A DNA stretch of 64,000 nucleotides from Syngnathus acus (taxonomy: Eukaryota; Chordata; Actinopteri; Syngnathiformes; Syngnathidae), in the NCBI RefSeq assembly GCF_901709675.1, contig NC_051095.1:23829456-23893455 (forward strand). Direction: 5' to 3'. A model generated the notes under the pieces. It had not been told where the DNA came from and made no database searches. It saw only the letters and a program-made list of their open reading frames with translations. The first letter of the stretch is position 1; each line of letters starts with the position of its first letter. The position numbers were made by a program, and so were the translations under genes. Of this stretch, positions 60,401-64,000 are shown one piece after another.

Positions 60401-60633
60401 GGTTACCGCTGTGGCTAACTCAACAAATCTTGCTTAAAACCAATTGACGTTCTCATCCTTCATTGCTACGTTGACAAACAATGTACGTACTCAGTAATTA
60501 TGACTATTACCTCTCCATTTGTGACGTTGATGGCCAAATATATGTCGCCGAAAGACCCAGATCCAATTTTCCGCACAAGCTTGTATTTCCCACCGACAAT
60601 AAATTCGGCTTTGGAGCCACTGCTGCTCGCCAT
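27487..60633 (-). CDS. csnk1a1: casein kinase I alpha, complete gene (10 constitutive exons plus L exon)
   Basis: Serine/threonine kinase that primes beta-catenin (Ser45) in the Wnt destruction complex and acts in p53, circadian and Hedgehog pathways. Exons in order on the minus strand: 60633-60511, 60281-60175, 52482-52356, 51902-51804, [L 45410-45327], 39884-39745, 39524-39446, 36685-36611, 36518-36412, 36191-36043, 27494-27487. All junctions fit, and without L the sum is 1014 nt, exactly 337 codons plus TGA, the vertebrate length. Visible are the Gly loop GSGSFG (24-29), Lys46 in [14 protein letters not shown] (134-141), DFG (157-159) and the CK1-specific ARYASIN (185-191). The C-terminus has the [13 protein letters not shown] tail. 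Introns 2, 4, 6 and 9 are long and repeat-laden. No damage seen. Confidence 0.97.
27921..28492. mobile_element. pogo-type MITE, TA target duplication (csnk1a1 intron 9)
   Basis: It starts CAGTAATTCCTCGCTATATT and ends ATAAACGAGGGATTACTG, flanked by TA on both sides (27919-27920 and 28493-28494). The CAGTAATCCCTCG terminus is typical of pogo/Tigger-related elements. Inside, a TTATAAAAAAAGTT/AGAGTTCTAA block repeats three times (28056-28185). A related copy starts at 63485. Confidence 0.85.
28493..30540. other. csnk1a1 intron 9, proximal repeats
   Basis: Contains a LINE-like 3' end at 29050-29345 and a hAT-like terminus CAGTGTTGGGACTAACG near 29638. No exon seen. Confidence 0.5.
29050..29345 (+). 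mobile_element. LINE/retroposon 3' end with TTGAC tail
   Basis: The segment GAAGCCCTTTGAGACTGC ... GGGCTATACAAATAAACTTG followed by ACTTGAC is a common fish non-LTR 3' terminus. It is a 5'-truncated copy with no coding part. Confidence 0.65.
31674..32566. mobile_element. TIR element (CCCATGTATAATGCGC family), nested
   Basis: The left end CCGTTTTTTCCCATGTATAA is mirrored by the right end with GCGCATTATACATGGGAAAA, flanked by TA (31672-31673 and 32567-32568). The motif CCATGTATAATGCGCACC repeats inside both ends. It lies within the element 30541-32684 and itself contains a SINE. Confidence 0.85.
31786..32036 (-). mobile_element. SINE copy lacking the tRNA head, nested
   Basis: Same body as 25320-25623 with few differences, ending at GACCCGGCCAGG where the other copy continues into the tRNA-like head. 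The T-run at 31786-31799 is its tail seen from the plus strand. It is inserted inside 31674-32566. Confidence 0.85.
34358..34393. repeat. 18-bp tandem duplication
   Basis: Two perfect copies of GCGTATCTGGGCATATAT. Confidence 0.95.
34426..34509. repeat. 42-bp tandem duplication
   Basis: Two perfect 42-bp units (34426-34467 and 34468-34509) beginning GTGAACACCTTGTGTTGGC. Lies 32 bp from the 18-bp duplication. Confidence 0.95.
36043..36191 (-). CDS. csnk1a1: csnk1a1 exon 9 (kinase end and C-terminal tail, two donors)
   Basis: Encodes [20 protein letters not shown] and the Gln-rich tail. The distal donor AAAG|gttagt (36043/36042) gives the long form with the 12-residue S segment ([12 protein letters not shown]). 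A proximal GC donor CACAG|gcaagc (36079/36078) would drop exactly 36 bases and give TPTGF, as in the mammalian short form. If the intron is kept, TAG follows at once (36040-36038). Confidence 0.95.
36412..36518 (-). CDS. csnk1a1: csnk1a1 exon 8
   Basis: Encodes [18 protein letters not shown] and the [16 protein letters not shown] helix. Human has GFPAEFA at the start; here the first residue is Ala from GCT. GT-AG sites are clear; it leaves AG of a split Arg codon. Confidence 0.95.
36611..36685 (-). CDS. csnk1a1: csnk1a1 exon 7
   Basis: Twenty-five codons, [19 protein letters not shown] then VEILCK; phase 0 at both ends. It contains the KISEKKM segment of the C-lobe. Confidence 0.95.
36945..37450. 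mobile_element. fish retroposon remnant (csnk1a1 intron 6)
   Basis: TTTTACCAGGTAAAAGACCC then ATTGAGATTGGAATCTC at 36950-36988, and the tail-like CTACATAATGTTGTATTG near 37423, are segments common in fish LINE/SINE elements. Ends are not defined. Confidence 0.45.
37575..38934. mobile_element. TIR element with internal 251-bp tandem array (csnk1a1 intron 6)
   Basis: Perfect 28-bp terminal inverted repeats (CCGTATTTTCCGCCCTAAAA then GGCGCACC on the left; the complement at 38907-38934), flanked by TA (37573-37574 and 38935-38936). The interior holds 3.6 copies of a 251-bp unit. GGTTATAAGGCGCACC-type subterminal repeats occur at both ends. The frames across the array are not genes. Confidence 0.92.
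37771..38683. repeat. 251-bp satellite-like tandem repeat, 3.6 copies
   Basis: Units begin (CAATCGCGTTTCTCAAAC) at 37771, 38022, 38273 and 38524; spacing is exactly 251 each time and copies differ by only a few bases. The last copy stops at about 38683. The high identity and equal spacing point to recent unequal exchange or slippage. Confidence 0.95.
39446..39524 (-). CDS. csnk1a1: csnk1a1 exon 6
   Basis: Completes the split Ser and encodes [17 protein letters not shown] then [19 protein letters not shown] is a CK1 family signature near the substrate-anion site. Human has TSLPWQ; here the residue is Cys. Confidence 0.95.
39745..39884 (-). CDS. csnk1a1: csnk1a1 exon 5 (DFG and activation segment)
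   Basis: Encodes [15 protein letters not shown], then [18 protein letters not shown] and [11 protein letters not shown]. It includes the DFG metal-binding motif and the SIN motif that replaces APE in CK1 kinases. The donor AAAG|gtccgt is weak at +3 to +5. Confidence 0.96.
40522..41239. mobile_element. hAT-type element (GGGCTGTGGACTCGG family)
   Basis: Left CAGGGCTGTGGACTCGGACT; right end CCGAGTCCACAGC. The GGACTCGG motif repeats several times near both ends. The terminal CCTG and an 8-bp duplication are not visible on the right, so that end is damaged. Non-coding. In csnk1a1 intron 4, six bp from the next element. Confidence 0.7.
41248..42048. mobile_element. TIR element (CCGTAATTTTCGGAC family)
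   Basis: Perfect 25-bp inverted ends (left CCGTAATTTTCGGACTATAA then GTCGC) flanked by TA at 41246-41247 and 42049-42050. The motif CTCCGGAGCGACTTATA repeats near the right end. Interior non-coding. Confidence 0.9.
42049..45326. other. csnk1a1 intron 4, stretch without recognised exon
   Basis: Contains one member of a diverged repeat pair at 43830-43990. Otherwise nothing recognised. Confidence 0.4.
43830..43990. repeat. diverged interspersed repeat, copy 1
   Basis: TTCATCTTTAATGTTTGCTA ... CCAGGAAGC ... GACACAGCCATGGAGCC resembles 50640-50770 (TTTATCTTTAATGCTCGCTA ... GACACAGGTTGGAGCC) in the same orientation. The family is unknown to me. Confidence 0.6.
45327..45410 (-). CDS. csnk1a1: csnk1a1 alternative L exon (28 codons)
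   Basis: Acceptor ctgccctag and donor CCAG|gtgtga frame 84 bases that read [18 protein letters not shown] then [10 protein letters not shown]. This is the L insert of CK1-alpha placed, as in mammals, between Lys152 and the LFLIDFG exon. The KRKR block is the nuclear-localisation part of the insert. It is phase 0 at both ends, so inclusion or skipping keeps the frame (365 versus 337 residues). It is isolated in a 12-kb intron, with a 27-base C run (sense strand) about 330 nt upstream. Confidence 0.95.
45743..45769. repeat. G27 homopolymer
   Basis: Twenty-seven consecutive G on the plus strand; on the csnk1a1 transcript a C27 run about 330 nt before the L exon acceptor. Length may be inexact because such runs are hard to sequence. 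Confidence 0.9.
45860..46375 (+). mobile_element. Tc1-like transposon remnant with TIRs
   Basis: The inverted 17-mer GGAATTTCTCACATTTC (45878-45894) is matched by its complement at 46337-46353, within longer similar arms. The plus-strand frame 45928-46143 gives the C-terminal part of a Tc1-family transposase in decayed form ([34 protein letters not shown], then KEEWAK in another frame). Most of the element is deleted. Confidence 0.78.
46637..46690. repeat. fish retroposon 3' tail fragment
   Basis: GTCGGGACAAGCGGTATAG followed by AAAATGGATGGATAGG is a very common tail of fish non-LTR elements. Only the tail is present. Confidence 0.65.
46929..47280. repeat. 184-bp tandem duplication
   Basis: GTACCTAAAGAAAAG starts at 46929 and again at 47113, and the following CCCCTAGGTATTGTTCAACT and GATTTGCATTTAAATTGCAT are repeated at the same spacing. 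The copies differ by some substitutions and small indels. Confidence 0.85.
47700..48120 (+). mobile_element. Tc1-like transposase remnant (second copy)
   Basis: The plus-strand frame 47794-48120 reads [20 protein letters not shown], a decayed form of the GGSIMLWGCFSAAGTG core around the second catalytic Asp of Tc1-type transposases, then KMKGVMN. Stops and shifts break it. Confidence 0.75.
49240..49680 (+). mobile_element. Tc1-like transposase remnant (third copy)
   Basis: Contains GCATGGTGGTGGCAACATCA, then TGCAGGGAGGATGTTTTTCA and GCAGTAGGAACAGGGAG, a decayed copy of the transposase core coding region, preceded by ACAGCACCTGGAGGGCCCAC. No open transposase frame remains. Confidence 0.7.
50586..50790. 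repeat. diverged interspersed repeat, copy 2
   Basis: Begins with a hAT-like CAGGGGTCACCAATTCCAG and includes the segment shared with 43830-43990. Confidence 0.6.
51080..51122. mobile_element. pogo/mariner-like terminus
   Basis: AAAAGTTCGTATGTAGAGG ... AGAGGTACTACTGTA resembles the right end of a TACAGTGGTACCTCG-type MITE common in fish. The partner end was not found. Confidence 0.4.
51804..51902 (-). CDS. csnk1a1: csnk1a1 exon 4 (catalytic loop)
   Basis: Thirty-three codons, [19 protein letters not shown] and [14 protein letters not shown]; phase 0. It holds the HRD catalytic Asp136 and Asn141. Confidence 0.96.
52356..52482 (-). CDS. csnk1a1: csnk1a1 exon 3
   Basis: Encodes [19 protein letters not shown] and [20 protein letters not shown] then ADQ. 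It covers the hinge ([12 protein letters not shown]). A G-rich run (C-rich on the sense strand is absent; the plus strand reads GGGGGGAGGGGGGGG) lies just upstream of its acceptor. Confidence 0.95.
52483..54046. other. csnk1a1 intron 2, 3' part
   Basis: No exon or element recognised apart from a G-run at 52489-52503. Confidence 0.4.
54047..54372. mobile_element. hAT-type MITE (GGTGTCAAACTC family)
   Basis: Left TAGCGGTGTCAAACTCAAG, right ACGAGTTTGACACCCCTG. Flanks AAGTATAT (54039-54046) and CAGTATAT (54373-54380) match at seven of eight bases, fitting a hAT duplication. Same family as 24555-24885. Confidence 0.8.
54560..54640. repeat. short imperfect tandem duplication
   Basis: CCCCATGCCAAAAAGAAAAT and the closely similar CCCCATGCCAAAAAGGAAAA, followed by ACATAATGAGGC in both copies, about 62 bp apart. 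Confidence 0.8.
55090..55405. repeat. intronic repeat pair, copy 1
   Basis: Shares an ordered series of blocks with 58865-59160: GGCAGGCATGCT, TTCAAACAACAT, CAGGGTGT, GTTGGTTTGTAATGATTTT. Same orientation, diverged. Confidence 0.7.
56004..56110. mobile_element. TIR element fragment related to the GGCGCAC families
   Basis: TACGGTATTTTTCACACC and AATAGGCGCACTTAAAAG resemble the terminal part of the CCGTATTTTCCGCCC type element; only one end is visible. Confidence 0.4.
58865..59160. repeat. intronic repeat pair, copy 2
   Basis: Counterpart of 55090-55405; includes TTCGGGTGGACGTCAAATC and TTTGGTTTGTAATGATTTTC. Confidence 0.7.
60175..60281 (-). CDS. csnk1a1: csnk1a1 exon 2
   Basis: Encodes [20 protein letters not shown] and [15 protein letters not shown] with the catalytic Lys46. 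The donor CG|gtaagg leaves two bases of Arg. Confidence 0.96.
60511..60633 (-). CDS. csnk1a1: csnk1a1 exon 1 with start codon
   Basis: ATG at 60633-60631. Forty-one codons: [20 protein letters not shown] and [20 protein letters not shown] then E. The start agrees with the vertebrate [12 protein letters not shown]-terminus. The donor GAG|gtaata is at 60511/60510. Confidence 0.97.
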
Positions 60634-60639
60634 AATATC

Positions 60640-61300
60640 CACCAAATGACGATCGGCACTCGGTTAACTTCAGGAAATTGTTTTTTGCGTTCTAACCAAA
60701 TAGTCGGCGAAACATAAATGTAATCCTTATTCCGTTGGCGAACATGGACGAATGGTAGCTAAAATTTGGGAACCAGCTCTTGCGCAAATTACAAGAAAAC
60801 CATAATGGTACCATCCACAAAAGATCTTCGTTAAAATACGAATTCCTTTAGGAAACACTGTATGACGCGGTAGTCACAACGTGTAAATCGATGTAACTCT
60901 GAAAGATCGCACGGCCTTGTACGAGCAGCCAGTCACAGCTAACTCGAAAAAGCAGCTAGTAAAGACGAGCGGCTAAAAGCTAGCGATGTCGCAAGGACCG
61001 TCGCTAAAGAGGAAAAAAAAACGACCTCCACACACTGAGGCTTAAAAAAAACACTCAAATAGTCACGCTTCGGATGATAGTGTTGTTCTATCCGAATATT
61101 TCAGTCCTTAATATCTAGCGGGCTAACTCAAGGGTCGCAACCGTTGGTCCACAGTGCAACCCACTCAATCCTCCATCTTGTCTTCTCTACCCTTTCGCTC
61201 TGGTTTCCGTTGGACAACATTTGCTTTGGTTTGATAGCCCGTGGCGCATTCAGGCGCTATCGGAAATAATGGTTTTCTCTCGCACGGTGGCTTCTATGGG
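60640..61300 (-). promoter_or_regulatory. csnk1a1: csnk1a1 5' UTR / promoter region
   Basis: Upstream of the ATG the CpG density rises compared with the AT-rich introns (for example around 60850-61010 and 61180-61290) and no TATA box is evident, as expected for a widely expressed gene. A CCATCTTG motif at about 61172 resembles a YY1 site. The start of transcription cannot be fixed from sequence. Confidence 0.4.
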
Positions 61301-62401
61301 ATTTTATCTGAGTCGATCGAAATATTTAAAATTAACAACATGTTTGAGTATCAAGTGTATCATTGGAACTGATTAAAATATGTAATTGAACGAAAAAACA
61401 TTTTTCGTAGATAGTGAAACGTGGTTCGATCTAAACCTGTATAGGTCAAAAAGCAAAATATGTTATTTCAAGCCTTGTCGTGTAATAAGTAAAACAGTCC
61501 ATATAACGGATGACTAAACTGCAAAAAGAAATCGTCAAATCAAATTTAAACCAAAACTTTAAAATAAGGTTCAGTTTACAAATAAAACGACGACGTAGAC
61601 TTGTAATGTACAATAACCACTCTAATGGCGCCACCTTCTGGCACTTCTTATTTACTCTACAATCCCAAACTGTTCTCGACAGAAAAGCGCTACCAAATAC
61701 ATGAGAAACTGGACAGAGCAGTCTGGGCAATTTCTGTAGGCCCCTTTTAAGTGTAGTAACTGGGATGTGTTTGTTGAGCCATGTGGGAAAAGATTTAGAT
61801 GTAACAAGTTCTTAATGGGTGAAAATAACCTGTACCTAGGTTATTAGTAATTGGTTATTAGTCTGTACCTAGGTTATTAATAATTAGTTATTAGTAATTA
61901 GGCTATCAAATGCAATAACTATTGCAAATTATTGATACCAAAAAAATGTACATTTAATTGAATTACTTCTAAAATACCAAAAAATATGGTAATAGTTCAT
62001 TGATTCTCGCATCATATAAGTCTCCCATGCAGTGTGTGCATGTCCATGGTTACGAATAGCACACAACAAACTAGTTTGTTTCTGAAAAGTCAAATTTAGT
62101 TTTACAATTTCAGTGTGAGATTATATGCATCAGCTTTATTGAACGTGCAACGTAATACTGTGTAGATGTATGAAATTTGGCAATGTCTTACAGCGGTTTT
62201 GTCTTTTTCTCACATGTCCCAGCTGGTTCACAAAAAATACTGACGAACAGTGTTTTCGTTTTAGTTAAACATTTGCACAAGGTTGTGTGCCTCCTCGCCT
62301 CTGAAATACAACCAATCAGGGACAGCGCCAAACTACTTATGTGTTATGGGTGGGAAATCAAACAGTTGTTATCCATCAGACACTGCAACGACATAGAAGA
62401 A
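61301..62401. other. intergenic region between csnk1a1 and the Kazal gene
   Basis: Head-to-head spacer. It contains a short repeated block GTACCTAGGTTATTA (61831 and 61864). An open frame from 62177 runs into the Kazal signal peptide in the same frame, but nothing supports it as coding. Confidence 0.45.
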
Positions 62402-62444
62402 ATGAAGTTTGTTGTGCTGCTCTGTTTTATCCTGCTACTTTCTG
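62402..62444 (+). CDS. SPINK-like exon 1 (signal peptide)
   Basis: ATG at 62402; donor TTTCTG|gtaaga. Encodes [14 protein letters not shown], a hydrophobic leader. Confidence 0.85.
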
Positions 62445-63145
62445 GTAAGATCATTTATGGCTGTGAACATAATGACTTTTATCCCCAAGTATCCCTCCCC
62501 CTGTAGTGGAATTTTAGACCATTTAAGAAAATGTACTGTATAGCAAGTACCGTGTTGTGTGTCTGTGTAGTCCAAACCCTGCAAGTGGTGGCTCTGTCTA
62601 CAGAAAGTAATCCACGTGTTCAAGGTGGACTCATGGAGGTGAGGGAAAGGCGTTTTTCTTTCCAATAAGCTATTCTACACACCACAACATTGTAGACACT
62701 TGCACAATCTAACAAAGTCCACGGCAAAAAAATTTTTTTAAAAAGAGCGGCCTTTACTAAAACACACTACGCAGAATAGGCTATGACCAAAGCTGACAAT
62801 GCCTGATTTTATTTTTTTAAATCTTCATGTGAGAAGTATGTCAGAGATACACTATTCTAAGATTTGACTGCGAGAGTAAGCAAATCTTACTACATCTGTG
62901 TCGAGCCTGCCTGTGATAGGTATGAAGCAGGGTTTTGCACTAAGGAGATGGATCCAGTTTGCGGCAGTGATGGGCATACCTACACCAATGAGTGTGTTCT
63001 CTGCCAGGAAAATAGGCATGTATTGGTCTTGCTTATGTACGCACGCACACACGCACACAGATACCATGTGCTGAAATGATATTTTGCCACCAACAGGACG
63101 AAGATGAAGAATGTGAAGGTGACCAGCAAGGGATGGTGCAACTGA
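62402..63145 (+). CDS. Kazal-type serine protease inhibitor (SPINK-like), four exons
   Basis: Secreted inhibitor. My model joins 62402-62444, 62571-62624, 62877-63015 and 63097-63145, giving 94 residues. A signal peptide begins [14 protein letters not shown]. The Kazal domain has the six cysteines in order: [22 protein letters not shown] then C, VLC and GWC. The reactive loop [10 protein letters not shown] puts Lys at P1, so trypsin-like targets are expected. An additional Cys (YYIC) precedes the domain. ENRRTK resembles the pancreatic SPINK1 type. Exon 3 ends with a GC donor (AATAG|gcatgt), and its acceptor (gcgagag) is weak; the exon 2/3 junction is the uncertain point. AATAAA at 63203-63208. 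Human 5q32 also has a SPINK cluster near CSNK1A1. Confidence 0.85.
62571..62624 (+). CDS. SPINK-like exon 2
   Basis: Acceptor gtctgtgtag. Encodes [18 protein letters not shown]. Two donors are possible: CAAG|gtggac (62624) and ATGGAG|gtgagg (62638). Only the first keeps frame with the exon 3 acceptor chosen here, although the second is the stronger site. Confidence 0.6.
62877..63015 (+). CDS. SPINK-like exon 3 (Kazal core)
   Basis: Encodes [20 protein letters not shown] and [20 protein letters not shown] then LCQEN. The donor is GC rather than GT. Confidence 0.8.
63097..63145 (+). CDS. SPINK-like exon 4
   Basis: Acceptor gccaccaacag. Encodes [15 protein letters not shown] then TGA 63143-63145, supplying the sixth Kazal cysteine. 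Confidence 0.85.
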
Positions 63146-63484
63146 ATGTGGTGCACATTAGTGTGTAATAGACCGATTCTATTACAGAAATCATGCTTAT
63201 TCAATAAAACTGTGAACATTAACCCAGAACTCGGTCCATTTAAACATTCTGGGGTGTTATGCACCCCCACCACCAAACGCAGTGGTTGACAATCGCATCC
63301 TGGATTAGATCATAATCCACAATTTTACAAACTATGCAGGATGGATTTAGGAGAATTCATAAATGCAAAATACAGAAATTGCAATTGGGGCTACGGCTGC
63401 TATATAGACAGATGGTGCGACCACCATTACCTCAACCCGTTTGAGTACCTCAGGTGGATTCTAATAAAGGAAGCTTTTAGTGTA

Positions 63485-63693
63485 CAGTAATCCCTCGCTA
63501 CATCGCGGTTAATTTATCGCGGCTTCACAACATCGCAGAATTTTTTCCAAATTAAAAAAACAATCAAAAATTCAAAATAAAACTTCTAAATTGAGGAATT
63601 ATGGCACGAAAGTTGCCCACACGCTAGCAGAAGGCAGGAGTGCCCACACAATTGCAGTACGTACACTTGTACCTTTTTATAAGAAATTTGTTA
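63485..63693. mobile_element. pogo-type MITE, second copy, interrupted
   Basis: Starts CAGTAATCCCTCGCTACATC after TA (63483-63484) and follows the copy at 27921-28492 (shared TAAATTGAGGAATTATGGCA and GTACGTACACTTGTACC) up to 63693, where another element begins. Confidence 0.85.
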
Positions 63694-63695
63694 TA

Positions 63696-64000
63696 CCGTA
63701 TTGGCCCGAATATAAGACAATGTTTTTTGCATTGAAATAAAACTTAAAAAGTAGGGGTCGTCTTACATTTGGGGTCTAGACATTATACCCATTCACTTGT
63801 GCGCAGTGGTAAGTTAAAGGTTGCTGGTATCGACTGAGTATGTTGCTGTGATCATGTGCGTCTTTGACACAAAATGAGTATAAACATTTCATTGTGACTA
63901 CTGTCCACTGTTGTGCCGTTTGTACGATCGCGGTTTGCTTCGTGTGCGCGCCGTTTGATTGACAGCTCCGGCGCGCTCCTTTAAGTTTGCCTCGCATCGT
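63696..64000. mobile_element. TIR element (CCGTATTGG family), second copy, runs off the window
   Basis: Starts CCGTATTGGCCCGAATATAA after TA (63694-63695) and follows 30541-30915 with an internal deletion of about 110 bp. Inserted at a TA inside the pogo-type MITE. Confidence 0.85.

Noticed and set aside
62177-62506. Longer open frame that would extend the Kazal protein upstream
   Set aside because: The Met at 62402 begins a good signal peptide; the upstream part looks random and reads through the exon 1 donor.

Overview
The window is vertebrate nuclear DNA, almost certainly from a teleost fish. It has short coding exons with GT-AG introns, long AT-rich introns, and many fish-type repeats: CR1/L2-group LINEs, a tRNA-derived SINE, Tc1/mariner and pogo-like elements, hAT elements and TA-flanked MITEs. 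Species cannot be fixed from the sequence.

Layout from left to right. At 0-4.8 kb there is a hAT MITE (152-431) and a nearly full ORF2 of a CR1/L2-type LINE on the minus strand (about 1857-4700) with one clear frameshift. At 4.8-7.1 kb are the last four exons of a plus-strand protein-coding gene that I could not name. At 7-26 kb there is no convincing protein gene, but this stretch holds the most important RNA feature of the window: the mir-143 and mir-145 hairpins on the plus strand (18.5 and 19.3 kb), with two perfect CArG boxes (15.39 and 16.82 kb) upstream, as expected for an SRF-controlled smooth-muscle miRNA cluster.

At 26.7-60.6 kb lies the complete csnk1a1 gene (casein kinase I alpha) on the minus strand. 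I could place every coding exon. Spliced, they give exactly 337 residues. Both alternative segments known from mammals are present: the 28-residue L exon (45327-45410) and the 12-residue C-terminal S segment, which is made by a choice between a GT and a GC donor in exon 9. Its introns are full of repeats: a triple nest of elements in the last intron (30.5-32.7 kb), a TIR element with a 251-bp internal tandem array in intron 6 (37.6-38.9 kb), and three Tc1-type remnants plus a 27-G tract in the L-exon intron.

At 62.4-63.2 kb there is a small plus-strand Kazal-type inhibitor gene (SPINK-like, 94 residues in my model), head-to-head with csnk1a1. The window ends in a pogo-type MITE interrupted by another TIR element.

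The order mir-143/145, CSNK1A1, SPINK matches human 5q32, where MIR143/MIR145 lie beside CSNK1A1 and a SPINK cluster is in the same band. This is conserved synteny and supports the gene calls. The miRNA transcript and csnk1a1 converge tail to tail; csnk1a1 and the Kazal gene diverge. I saw no CRISPR, operon or bacterial feature and no intact autonomous transposon.
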